In this document: one piece after another, positions 51,028 to 59,627 of the stretch
Position numbering within the stretch: the first letter of the stretch is position 1
Layout: every line of letters starts with the position of its first letter
From: Allobosea sp. OK403
Lineage (GTDB): Bacteria > Pseudomonadota > Alphaproteobacteria > Rhizobiales > Beijerinckiaceae
DNA: 64,000 nucleotides
Assembly (NCBI RefSeq): GCF_900113835.1
Contig: NZ_FOQV01000010.1
Coordinates: 62,001 to 126,000 of the forward strand
Reading direction: 5' to 3'
Made by a program: the position numbers and the translations under genes
Notes under the pieces: model-generated
What the model was told of the DNA's origin: nothing
The model's database searches: none
The model's input: only the letters and a program-made list of their open reading frames with translations

Positions 51028-52302
51028 GTGACGCGCGACAGCAGAGACCCTTTGCGCCTCCAGGAACCGACGCGCCGGGGCTATCTCGGCCTGGCCGGCG
51101 CGTTCGCACTCGCCCCGATCGAAACCATCGTATCGGGCAATGCGCAGGCCCAGGCCGTGGCGGAGCCGAGCCTGCAATTGCTCTCCCCCGGCCCGACGGG
51201 AATCGCGACTTATAACCAGGTCGCGGGTCCAAAGGCCTATACCCATCGCATCGACGATGCCGCGATGGGTGTCGATGCAGCCCCGACGGCCTTTTCCGGC
51301 GTGGTGCGCGGGTTGCGCAGCGTGGCTATCGTCATTGCCGGGCGCTGGGTCGTGGTCACACCAGAGAGCGACGGCCGGTTCAGCGCCATCATCGACCTGT
51401 CGGCCGCATCGGCAGGGCCCCTTGTCGTCGACGTTTACGGCTGGGACACCCCGCCCGACTCGAACCGGTACAAGGTCGCTCTCAATCTACGCGTTCATCT
51501 GTTCGTACAGGGCGGGACGAATGCAACCCCGCCCGTGGAAAGGGCAGCCGGCCATATCGCCCATGCCCGCAGGCTCATCTGGGAAGACCGCTTCGAGCAG
51601 CTCTCGCCACAGATCTGGCATGCAGGCCCCAAACCCGACGGGCAGGAATATGGTGCCGCGGCGCTGCTCGGCTATGCCTCGCCGGAGGCCAACCCCTATG
51701 CCGTGAGGGGCGGTTTTCTGCGCATCCGCGCCTCCTATCTGCCAGACCGCCGGGATCCGGCGGGCTATGGCCGGCAATGGGTCACAGGGCATCTCTCGAC
51801 GGGCTTTCCCGACGGATCGAGCAGCGGCGCCTTCCGCAAGGGGTATTTCGAAGCGCGCATGATGCTGCCGGCCGGGCCGGGATGCTGGCCCTCCTTCTGG
51901 CTGCTCGACCAGCATGGCATCCTCCACAGCAAGGCCGAGGGCGCGGTCGAGGTCGACGTGATCGAAGGCTACGGTCACTCGACGACATCCTATGTCGCCA
52001 CCGAACATGATTGGCCGCCGCCATCGGCAAACGGGGCCGGCTATCGGCGCTTGCAGAAGAACATCACCGACCTGCCCGATTATTCGCTCGCCTTTCACGA
52101 CTACGGCGTCGAGATCACCGATAGCGAGATGATCTTCTGTTTCGACGGAGTCGAAAAGTTTCGCGCCGAACTGTATCGCCAGCAGACTGTCTCACCCTTC
52201 TTCATGATGCTGACCTTGGCGATGAGCCATGACTGGCCGATCACCGTGCCGCCCTCGACCTATTACGATCTCTGGATCGACCACGTCAGGGTCTATGAGT
52301 GA
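51028..52302 (+). CDS. GH16-family beta-glycanase with Tat-like signal
   Basis: 424 aa from GTG 51028; no ATG fits before the signal sequence. N-terminal TRRGYLGLAGAFALAP followed by AQAQA looks like a twin-arginine signal. The catalytic EVDVIE motif is at Glu308, Asp310 and Glu313, in a C-terminal concanavalin-like domain (GAFRKGYFEARMMLP, GCWPSFWLLD, LWIDHVRVYE). An extra beta-domain of about 150 residues precedes it. Related to ExoK-like endoglycanases that trim exopolysaccharide, it should cut beta-1,3/1,4 bonds outside the inner membrane. Confidence 0.9.
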   Translation: MTRDSRDPLRLQEPTRRGYLGLAGAFALAPIETIVSGNAQAQAVAEPSLQLLSPGPTGIATYNQVAGPKAYTHRIDDAAMGVDAAPTAFSGVVRGLRSVAIVIAGRWVVVTPESDGRFSAIIDLSAASAGPLVVDVYGWDTPPDSNRYKVALNLRVHLFVQGGTNATPPVERAAGHIAHARRLIWEDRFEQLSPQIWHAGPKPDGQEYGAAALLGYASPEANPYAVRGGFLRIRASYLPDRRDPAGYGRQWVTGHLSTGFPDGSSSGAFRKGYFEARMMLPAGPGCWPSFWLLDQHGILHSKAEGAVEVDVIEGYGHSTTSYVATEHDWPPPSANGAGYRRLQKNITDLPDYSLAFHDYGVEITDSEMIFCFDGVEKFRAELYRQQTVSPFFMMLTLAMSHDWPITVPPSTYYDLWIDHVRVYE

Positions 52303-52355
52303 GGCCTTTGGAAAAGGCCCTTGGAATGAGGTCCTGGGAATAAGGCCCTTGGCGG
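52301..52355. repeat. 14-bp degenerate tandem repeat starting at the GH16 stop codon
   Basis: GAGGCCTTTGGAA, AAGGCCCTTGGAAT, GAGGTCCTGGGAAT and AAGGCCCTTGGCGG follow one another from the second base of the GH16 stop codon (52300-52302). Each unit shares the GGCCTTGG-like core. Confidence 0.85.
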
Positions 52356-52388
52356 GCGAGACCCTGGCCGGCTAATCCGGACGGCGCG

Positions 52389-52441
52389 CTAGAGCATTGT
52401 CTTCACGCGAACCGGTGTCCACTTCGCCCGAAAATGCTCTA
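52389..52441. repeat. Partial family A repeat, copy 5
   Basis: Half element: CTAGAGCATTGTCTTCACGC to CCCGAAAATGCTCTA. The terminal CTA (52439-52441) is the stop codon of the methyltransferase gene. Confidence 0.88.
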
Positions 52442-53206
52442 TTTTCGCGCGGTGATGTAGGCGTAGCTCGCAAACATTCGCCAGTCGCGCCGCTCGATCA
52501 GTCGGTCGAAGGCCTTGGCGAGGTGACGAAGAACCGGGATTGCCGGGAAATAGGGCGTTCCAAAGAACGGGACGACGCAGACGTCGCGAAAGCCGATCTC
52601 ATGCAGCATCGGCGCCAGCGCCTCTTCGCTTGCCCGGCAGGCATCGTAGAAGGCCGGGAATTTCGGGATCTCGTCGGGATTGCGCGTGCTGTCGATAAGC
52701 CGCAGGACGCGGCTGGCAAGCGCCTCCGGAATCAGCCGGTTGATGACGAAAGGCGGCGAGTACAGCGTCGGCACGAAGGCAAAGCCCACCCCGCCGGAGC
52801 CCAGCATCTGATAGACGTTCGACCACGCCTTTCGGGCGTCACTGACATGCTCGAACACCATGCGCGAGAAGATCAGGTCGAACGGTCCCGGCTGCACCGC
52901 GAGCTTGCCGAGGTCGGCGGTAATATCAAGAACGAGACGGTCGAACTCGCCGGGAGCGTGCTGAAGTTCGCGCGCGTCCAGGTCGTTGACGGTCAGCTTG
53001 AAGCCGAGTTCGCGAGCCTCCCCAACCGAGAAGAATGGGTGGCGTCCGCCGCCGATCTCGAGAACCGTCCGCGCCGGCATCGCTTCAATGATGCGCCGCA
53101 GCGTCGGCTTGAGCGCGGTCCAGGAATTCTCGGAGCGGCGGACAATCTGATCTTCGCCGACCAAGGCACGAAGCTGGTTCGCCGGCGCCGCTGCGGAGGC
53201 GACCAT
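52439..53206 (-). CDS. SAM-dependent methyltransferase (class I)
   Basis: 255 aa from ATG 53206; GTG 53239 would add 11 residues. SAM motif I VLEIGGGRHPFFS, acidic NDLDARELQ, motif around ITADLGKL, FDLIFSRMVFEHVSD and a proline-rich TLYSPPFVINRLIP. Methyltransf_11-like fold with a C-terminal extension. It probably methylates a sugar or the lipid-linked glycan; target unknown. The TAG stop codon is supplied by repeat A5. Confidence 0.88.
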   Translation of the reverse strand: MVASAAAPANQLRALVGEDQIVRRSENSWTALKPTLRRIIEAMPARTVLEIGGGRHPFFSVGEARELGFKLTVNDLDARELQHAPGEFDRLVLDITADLGKLAVQPGPFDLIFSRMVFEHVSDARKAWSNVYQMLGSGGVGFAFVPTLYSPPFVINRLIPEALASRVLRLIDSTRNPDEIPKFPAFYDACRASEEALAPMLHEIGFRDVCVVPFFGTPYFPAIPVLRHLAKAFDRLIERRDWRMFASYAYITARK

Positions 53207-53423
53207 GGTGTTGATCTCAAGGCTCGCGGGGCTGATCACTGTCTTTACTCACTGTTGCGGAGGGCCACCGCCCGCGGTTGATCGGAGTTCAGAGACGCCG
53301 TCTTGCGACGGCCGTTCAGTCGATACGATCCCGGCCAGCGCCGGCTCCAGAAGAATGCGGGAGCCGGTCTTTCGCAGGAATTCCGCTCCCAATTTTTGAC
53401 GGGAGCCGTTCAGCGAACGGCTC

Positions 53424-54578
53424 TCAGACAAGCACGATCGCCTCCTTGGGCGTATCCTGATGGCGTCGCGCGCCGGCCTGCGTAAGCGCGGCCGCGTCGA
53501 TGATGCCGGCGAGATGAGCGCGCATCTTCGTATCGAAGACACGAGACGAAAAATTGCGGGCATGAGCTGCGATCTGTGCCGGCTTTAGCGTGAGCCGCTC
53601 AAGCCGCTCCACCGCATCTATGATCGCCGCGACGCTCTGTTCCTCAAAGAATACGCCGGTGACGCCGTCCAAGACGGTCTCGGTCGCTCCGCCGCGCCCG
53701 AAGGCGATGACGGGCCGGCCGCTGGCCATGGCCTCGACCGGCACGATGCCGAAATCCTCCTCCCCCGGGAAGACCAATGCGCGGCAGCGCGCATAATGAT
53801 GCCTGAGCACGGCGAAAGGCTGCGGGCCGAGAATGGAAATATTGGGCTTGGCGATCTTGTGCAGTTCCGCCAGGCCTTCGCCGCCACCGATGACGACGAG
53901 CTTGCGACCGGTCTCGTTGAAAGCCTGAACGGCGAGATCGGCGCGCTTGTAGCCGACCAGTTCGCCGACCATCAGGTAGTAGTCCCCGACCTCGTCGTCG
54001 CCCAAGACCTCGAACGCGTCGACATCGACAGGCGGGTAGATCACATGCGACCCGCGCCGATAATAGCGCTGCAGCCGGGCGGCCACCGTCTCGGAGTTGG
54101 CGATGTAGTGATCGACGCGGTTGGCCGAGAGCGCGTCCCAGCTTCGGATATAATGCGCCAGTAACGGCATGACGGCGCGCGTGAAGAAGCCCGAGCGCCT
54201 GCGGTATTCGTGGAACATGTTCCAGATGTAGCGCATGGGCGAATGACAATAGCAGATGTGGATCGAGCCCGGCGGAGGAATGATGCCCTTGGCCGGGCCG
54301 GATTCGCTGCTGATGATCAGGTCGTATCCGCGCAAATCCAGCTGCTCCAATGCCAGGGGCATCAGCGGCAGGTATTTTTGGTAGAAGCGCCGTGCGCGCG
54401 GCAGGCCGTTGATGAAGCTGGTCTGGATGCGGTGACGCCTGATCTCCGGCGAGATCGCCTCAGGCACCAGGACATGCGTGAAGATATCGGCGTCGGGATA
54501 GATCCGGCACAAAGCTTCGATCACCTTCTCGCCGCCGCGCATGCCGACGAGCCAATAATGGACGATCGCCACCTTCAT
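53424..54578 (-). CDS. Glycosyltransferase family 4
   Basis: 384 aa from ATG 54578 with GGAGG upstream. N-terminal MKVAIVHYWLVGMRGGEKVI with YPDADIFTHV, then ICYCHSPMRYIWNMFHEYR, IANSETVAARL, YPPVDVDAF, donor site LVGYKRADLAVQAF and FPGEEDFGIVPVEAMASGRP with the GT4 glutamates. The pattern resembles the WbaZ/WcaI mannosyltransferase group. It adds a sugar to the growing repeat unit. Follows the chain-length protein by 62 bp. Confidence 0.94.
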   Translation of the reverse strand: MKVAIVHYWLVGMRGGEKVIEALCRIYPDADIFTHVLVPEAISPEIRRHRIQTSFINGLPRARRFYQKYLPLMPLALEQLDLRGYDLIISSESGPAKGIIPPPGSIHICYCHSPMRYIWNMFHEYRRRSGFFTRAVMPLLAHYIRSWDALSANRVDHYIANSETVAARLQRYYRRGSHVIYPPVDVDAFEVLGDDEVGDYYLMVGELVGYKRADLAVQAFNETGRKLVVIGGGEGLAELHKIAKPNISILGPQPFAVLRHHYARCRALVFPGEEDFGIVPVEAMASGRPVIAFGRGGATETVLDGVTGVFFEEQSVAAIIDAVERLERLTLKPAQIAAHARNFSSRVFDTKMRAHLAGIIDAAALTQAGARRHQDTPKEAIVLV

Positions 54579-54640
54579 CGTTCGACGCGCCTCCGATAGG
54601 GTCGTGACCCGGTCGACCTGTCGGTGCGACGACGCATCGC

Positions 54641-56248
54641 CTAGCTCCCGTGCTCGTTGAGCACGACGCCGGCAATGGATGCATTGGCGCATTTGAGCGC
54701 GCCGATCATGCCGGCAGCGTCGGGTTGGCTGGTGCGTCCGGCCGCCATGACGATGATGTAGCAGTCGATCATGGAGCCGATGGCCCAGGCATCGGGAAGG
54801 CTCTGAAAATCCGGCAGATCGAAAACCACGCGGCTATAATGCTGACGCAGACGCTTGAAGATCTCCTTGCTGGCCGGTGTCTCGAAAAGATCGCTGAAAT
54901 TGACGGCTTCGAAGTCGTGGCCGATCGGCATGAAAGACAGAAACGGCGCATGCGTCGGCGAGATCGCGCTGCCGAACGCTTCCCCTGCGAAGGCCTGCAC
55001 GAAGCCGCTGGTCGAGCGTGTCTTCAGATGCGCCGAGAGACGCTGCGTCAGCGTTGCATTGCGCGGATTGGCATCGACCAGCAGCGTCTTGTGCCCGGCG
55101 GCGGCGAACGCCATCGCCATGCCATAGGCCGCGACGCTCTTGCCTTCGCCGGCATGACAGGAGGTCACGCCGATGCACTGGACGCTCGGCTGCCCCCCCG
55201 TCATTTCGAAGGCCGTCCTGATCGAGCGCAGGTCGCTGGCGGCGGGGACCAAAGGCGACGACGCCATCAGATTGAAGCCCCACTGGTCGAGCCCCGCAAG
55301 CTGCGCGCCACGACGCTTCACAGTCACGCTCCGCAGCGAACCGATGTATTCTACGCCCAATTCGCGCTCGATATGGGATCGGCGGCGCACGATCTTGCGG
55401 CGCTGGCTGCGCAGCACGGCGAACATGACGCCCCCAAACAGCCCGAGCATGCATGCGAAAGCCAGGATCAGGGAGGTCCTCGGGGCAGAGGCGCCGGTGG
55501 GCGCCAAGGCCGCCGATATCACCCGCGCATCAGCGGCCGGAAAGGCCTTGATGTCGATCTTGCCGGTGGCGATCGCCTCGGAAGCGACCAGGCCGTCCAG
55601 CCCCAGCTCCTTGATCGGGCGTTCGAACTGGCTGCTGCGTTGCGCATTGTCGATCCGCGCCGCGATCTGACGGCTGAGATAGGCGGCGGTGACGGCGTTG
55701 GCGAGCCTGGCGGCCTTGTCGGCATCGGTCGATTGAAACGAGATCTGGAGGACATAGGACTGGCCCAACCGCCTGACATCGAGCTGCTGGTCGAAGGCAT
55801 TGAGCACCCCCGCATAGGATCCGCTGCGCGGCTCCTTTTCGGAGGAGATCAGCCCGCGCAGCGCGGCCTTGAGCGAGGAGCGTGGGCCGGAGAATTCACT
55901 GTCCTGCTCGAGCTTGTGCGCATCGATGACAGGCCGTGAAACCTGCTCGGATTTCAGCAGCTGAATCTGGCTTTCGAGCTGCGCCGTGTCGATCGAGTAT
56001 TCCCGTTCCGGCGCCTGCCGAAACATGTCGCCCCGGCGCGGATCGAACAGAACGCGCGCGCTTGCGACATAGACGGGCTGCGTCATCAGGATGACCGTCG
56101 TTGCGACGGCCAGAGACAGTCCGACGCAGATCGCCACACCCCGCCAATGCTCGCGCAAGGCAGCGGCAAGCTCGAGGTCGCGCACAACCGGCGCAACGGC
56201 CCGCGAGCGCGCTTCAATCAATCCGTCAGCTGCGCCGAAATGCAGCAT
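54641..56248 (-). CDS. Wzz/GumC-type chain-length protein with BY-kinase-like domain
   Basis: 535 aa from ATG 56248. N-terminal Wzz domain: TM1 GVAICVGLSLAVATTVILM, then PVYVASARVLFDPRRG; periplasmic coiled region about 75-265; TM2 TSLILAFACMLGLFGGVMFAV. The cytoplasmic part has a Walker A SCHAGEGKSVAAYG, Walker A' LLVDANPRNATL and Walker B VVFDLPDF. It lacks the C-terminal tyrosine cluster of active BY-kinases (tail ...AGVVLNEHGS) and the Walker A' arginine context is altered. Controls polymer length and export in the inner membrane. Confidence 0.9.
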   Translation of the reverse strand: MLHFGAADGLIEARSRAVAPVVRDLELAAALREHWRGVAICVGLSLAVATTVILMTQPVYVASARVLFDPRRGDMFRQAPEREYSIDTAQLESQIQLLKSEQVSRPVIDAHKLEQDSEFSGPRSSLKAALRGLISSEKEPRSGSYAGVLNAFDQQLDVRRLGQSYVLQISFQSTDADKAARLANAVTAAYLSRQIAARIDNAQRSSQFERPIKELGLDGLVASEAIATGKIDIKAFPAADARVISAALAPTGASAPRTSLILAFACMLGLFGGVMFAVLRSQRRKIVRRRSHIERELGVEYIGSLRSVTVKRRGAQLAGLDQWGFNLMASSPLVPAASDLRSIRTAFEMTGGQPSVQCIGVTSCHAGEGKSVAAYGMAMAFAAAGHKTLLVDANPRNATLTQRLSAHLKTRSTSGFVQAFAGEAFGSAISPTHAPFLSFMPIGHDFEAVNFSDLFETPASKEIFKRLRQHYSRVVFDLPDFQSLPDAWAIGSMIDCYIIVMAAGRTSQPDAAGMIGALKCANASIAGVVLNEHGS

Positions 56249-56340
56249 GATCAGATCGCCCGAGCGTCAGGCGGGCAATGAACCCGCTCGTTGCAACCCA
56301 GATCACAGGCCAGACGGCCTCGGCCCAGCCCCACGCACAT

Positions 56341-57033
56341 TTATCGGCTCCCATGCTGGAAAAGGACGGCGGGAACCGTACGGATGAGGATCTTCGCATC
56401 GAGCAGAAGGCCCCACTCGTTGGCATAGCGGCTGTCGAGGGAGATCCGCTGCGCGTAACTGCAATCGCTACGTCCACTGATCTGCCAGAGCCCCGTCAAA
56501 CCCGGTTGAACGGAAAAGCAATGCGAGAAACTCTCGCCGTAACGTGCGATTTCGTCAGGAACGATCGGTCTGGGCCCGACAAAGCTCATCTGACCCAGCA
56601 GAATATTGAAAACCTGCGGCAGCTCATCGAGGCTGGTCTTGCGCAGAAGACCGCCGATCCGGGTTATCCGCGGATCATGCGTCAGCTTCTGATTCTCGCG
56701 CCATTCGCGCGCGGCGCTCGGATTCTGTTCGAGATGCTCTTTCAGCGCCCTGTCGGAATCCATGTTCATCGAGCGAAATTTGAAACAGACGAACTGTCGC
56801 CCACCGCGACCAACGCGCACTTGCCGAAACAAGACCGGGCCACCATCAGCGTAGTGGATCATCGCAGCGATGAGCAGCAGCAGCGGAAACAACAGAAAAA
56901 TCAACGTCAGCGCCGCGGAAAAATCGATGCTCGCTTTAGTTGTATGCTTGAAGAGACTCGCGATTCGCGCCAATATACGATCGCCAAAAGCAACCGGCAG
57001 CGAAAGGGCGTGAGACTTGGTCAACTTACTCAT
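56341..57033 (-). CDS. exoY: ExoY-type undecaprenyl-phosphate sugar phosphotransferase
   Basis: 230 aa from ATG 57033. One N-terminal membrane helix (LTLIFLLFPLLLLIAAMIHY), then the bacterial sugar transferase domain: DGGPVLFRQVRVG, FVCFKFRSMNMDS, LRKTSLDELPQVFNILLG with the catalytic DE, MSFVGPRPIV and PGLTGLWQISGRSD. It transfers a sugar-1-phosphate (galactose or glucose) to undecaprenyl phosphate, the initiating step of the polymer. Preceded by a 500-bp AT-rich region with an inverted repeat. Confidence 0.93.
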   Translation of the reverse strand: MSKLTKSHALSLPVAFGDRILARIASLFKHTTKASIDFSAALTLIFLLFPLLLLIAAMIHYADGGPVLFRQVRVGRGGRQFVCFKFRSMNMDSDRALKEHLEQNPSAAREWRENQKLTHDPRITRIGGLLRKTSLDELPQVFNILLGQMSFVGPRPIVPDEIARYGESFSHCFSVQPGLTGLWQISGRSDCSYAQRISLDSRYANEWGLLLDAKILIRTVPAVLFQHGSR

Positions 57034-57544
57034 GGCGATACGCGACCCTCGCGAGAAGCTAATCCCTAATTTTGTATTAATGTATCTAACGGCTTCTACA
57101 AGCACTTTTTGTGCACCGCACAAAATTTGATCTCAAATGCAACGCCTTGCCCGCTAAATCATCATTGTATTTGCCTTACGCTTGGTCGTGCTCATCGATT
57201 GCACAAGGGGCGCCTAGAGAATGCCCATCGATATTAATCGCACACCGGAATTGTCTTTGAGTCTGGTTACAGATGAAAATATTCAAGCAACAACCCCGGC
57301 AATTCAACGAAACTATGCGAAAAACAACACATACAACGATCGAGTTTTACGATAAATAATACTATATTGCGCCTTATTCAAAATATACGTTCTGCTTTCG
57401 GCCATAATACGAAATAATTCGCGCTCATAGCGCCGCTTAATCTTCAAATTATAGGGATAATTTTAGATTACGCGGCCGCATCTTGGGGGATGCAGTGAAG
57501 CATTGTCTCGACGGATGCTTCAGTTGGTTCAGGAGCCTGCTGGA
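57034..57544. promoter_or_regulatory. AT-rich regulatory region upstream of exoY
   Basis: About 400 bp of markedly AT-rich sequence (roughly 57060-57470) in an otherwise GC-rich locus, without a supportable gene. It includes the inverted repeat at 57107-57125 and several short palindromic AT stretches around 57340-57430. Such regions in rhizobial exo loci are usual targets of MucR/Ros-type or nucleoid proteins. Confidence 0.5.
57107..57125. promoter_or_regulatory. Inverted repeat upstream of exoY
   Basis: TTTTGTGC-ACC-GCACAAAA is a perfect 8-bp inverted repeat, 74-92 bp upstream of the exoY start. Candidate operator for an unidentified regulator. Confidence 0.55.
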
Positions 57545-57592
57545 CCATCCTTCGAGACACTCTTCCCTGAGGAATGGCTCCTCAAGATGAGG
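57545..57592. repeat. Short palindromic intergenic element, family C
   Basis: CCATCCTTCGAGACAC ... GGCTCCTCAAGATGAGG is an imperfect palindrome of a kind I recognise as common between genes in Rhizobiales. Only one copy occurs in the window. Confidence 0.6.
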
Positions 57593-57625
57593 GCTCGCCT
57601 GATCAAGCGGGCTCTATAGCCTCTC

Positions 57626-57820
57626 AGCGCTTCTCTGAACCGCGGAAATGCTCTACTTCCTTGTTTTATCGCGTTGTCTTCACGCGAACCGGCGGCCACT
57701 TCGCTCGAAAACGCTCTGGAGCGGTTTCCGATCCGATTGGATCGTTCAACAGCTCCAGCTCTTTGTCTTGACGCGTTTTCTTCACGCGAACCGGCGGCCA
57801 CTTCGCTCGAAAACGCTTTG
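57626..57820. repeat. Two adjoining family A repeats, copy 6
   Basis: Two successive half-plus-full modules. Each contains CTTCACGCGAACCGGCGGCC and CACTTCGCTCGAAAACGCT, with a GAGCGGTTTCCGATCCGATT hairpin segment between them. They lie in the gap between exoY and the export protein. Confidence 0.88.
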
Positions 57821-57950
57821 AGCAGGAGTGCGGCGGGATCCTGTGCGACTACCGCGGCCTTCGCGGCCCGTTGAATACGCAACGGCGGCCAACCCCGTCA
57901 GGATCGACGAAGATTTTGCCGCCGCACACCGCTTGAAGTCCAGACGCCGA

Positions 57951-59324
57951 TCAATTCGACGGCCGTATGGCGAGCTCCGGCTTCGCCGAATCGGCCGCGG
58001 CGACTTCGCTACTCTGACGAAGCATTGCCAGCGGTGCGCGCTCGATCTTGACGATATCGCCAGGGCGCACCGGGGCGGTTTGATCGACGGCGATCTCGCG
58101 GATCAGCCCGTCCTGCCGGCGAACGATGCTGTAGCTGAGCTTGGCGCTTTCGGACGCCTGCTGGGATTGAAGCCTGGGCGCCAAGACGCGTGAATCATAA
58201 AGCAGCATGCGCTGCGAATTGACCCGATCCGTTGCCTGCTGCAGGCTCACCTGGGTTTCGCGCAGCTCCTTGTTCAGATCGGCCTCGCGCTGATTTTTCA
58301 GGTCGGCCAGATTGCGTTCGGTGCGGCTGATGTCCTGCTTCGTGCGCGCTATGGCCAGAACGAGGTCAAGCCCCTGGCTTTCGATCTGCGCCAGGTTCTG
58401 TTCAACGGCGAGCTGGCGCGGGTTGACGGCCAGCCCCTTGCTCACAAGCGCGTTGATATTGTCGAGCTCCTTGCGAACGAGATCATATTGCTTCTGTTGC
58501 GTAACCGTTTTCGCGCCGAGCGTTTTGAGCTCGCCTTCGAGCAGCGCCTTGGCCTGGAGCAGCAAATCCCGCTGAGAATTGATCGCGAGCTGTCGAGAGG
58601 CGAACAGCATGGCCTCTTCCTCCATGCCTTGCCGGGCTGAACCGGCATCGGGATGGCGCACGACCTCGTCGGAGAACGATATCTTATCGGACTTCCGCAG
58701 CTCCGAGAGCAGCCGGTCGCGTTTCAGCAGCAAGGCGAGCCGCTGCGCTTCCATGAACCTGATCTCGCTTTCGGCGAGGATCGCCTCTCGCTCAAACCGC
58801 GACGCGTTGCTGTCGGAACGGAAGAACCCACCTGCGATGCTGATGGCCTGGATGACGCTGAGACCGGGCCGGTAGGCGTACTCGCCAGGCTTCTCGACCG
58901 TGCCGAGGATATAAAACGGGCGATACTGAGCGATTTCGACGGCCGCGTTCGGAGATCGGATCAAGCCGGCAACCGCCTTCAGCCGTTCGGCGATCATCGC
59001 CGCGATCTCAACCGTGGTCGCATTCTCCGCGCGGATCGCGCCGATGATCGGCATGGACAGAATCCCGACCGAGTTGATGGTGAATTCCCCGTTCAGGGCG
59101 GCCCATTCGAAGGTGTCGCCTGAGACCGGGCGCCACTCGGACACCTTGATGCGCAATCTGTCGTCGGGACCGAGCCGGTAGTCGAGGTCGTCTGCCGACG
59201 CACGGGACAGCGCCAGCACCGACAAAAGCAACGGCAGCAACAGTCGCGCGCACAGCCTCAGACAAGAAGCCGCCGAGATGATCGAAACGCTCGATGTCGG
59301 CATCGGCACACCAGGACCAGCCAT
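57951..59324 (-). CDS. Polysaccharide export (OPX, ExoF/Wza-like) protein with long coiled coil
   Basis: 457 aa from ATG 59324 with GGAGG 8 nt upstream. Signal segment LLLPLLLSVLALSRASAD ends near residue 45. The poly_export domain follows (LDYRLGPDDRLRIKVSEW, INSVGILSMPIIGAIRA), then a SLBB-like part (YILGTVEKPGEYAYRPGLS). A coiled-coil region of about 200 residues (190-390) is typical of ExoF rather than Wza. It acts in the periplasm or outer membrane as the export conduit. It heads a separate transcript whose end precedes repeat copy 6. Confidence 0.92.
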   Translation of the reverse strand: MAGPGVPMPTSSVSIISAASCLRLCARLLLPLLLSVLALSRASADDLDYRLGPDDRLRIKVSEWRPVSGDTFEWAALNGEFTINSVGILSMPIIGAIRAENATTVEIAAMIAERLKAVAGLIRSPNAAVEIAQYRPFYILGTVEKPGEYAYRPGLSVIQAISIAGGFFRSDSNASRFEREAILAESEIRFMEAQRLALLLKRDRLLSELRKSDKISFSDEVVRHPDAGSARQGMEEEAMLFASRQLAINSQRDLLLQAKALLEGELKTLGAKTVTQQKQYDLVRKELDNINALVSKGLAVNPRQLAVEQNLAQIESQGLDLVLAIARTKQDISRTERNLADLKNQREADLNKELRETQVSLQQATDRVNSQRMLLYDSRVLAPRLQSQQASESAKLSYSIVRRQDGLIREIAVDQTAPVRPGDIVKIERAPLAMLRQSSEVAAADSAKPELAIRPSN

Positions 59325-59627
59325 TCACAACGCCTCCACACGCCCGCCGAAGGTGTCAAAGCAAATTCGCGGCCAAGCAGGGGCGCCGGGTCACGATTGA
59401 TTAACCTTGATGCGCTAGACGATCGAGAGTTTGGCGGCGAACTAGTTGTTTTCACGAATCGGCGACATCTACTTTCGCCGAACCGAGCGCCGGCCGGCCC
59501 CAACGTGTTGGATGGCGCAGCCATCTGCGAATACTGACGCTCTTCGATAGAATTCTGCATCGGCTAAGAGACGGCGGATTGGTCGCCGCCTGAATAAATC
59601 TTCTTTTCCGTCATCGAGGTCGCCGCT
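59325..59627. other. Divergent promoter region with a decayed repeat fragment
   Basis: No gene is seen in this 303-bp interval. TTTTCACGAATCGGCGAC and ATCTACTTTCGCCGAA at about 59449-59481 resemble a degraded family A half element. Confidence 0.45.

Noticed and set aside
57107..57125. The exoY palindrome as a transcription terminator
   Set aside because: The stem is short and AT-rich rather than GC-rich, lies upstream of a gene start, and no transcript would end there; an operator is more likely.
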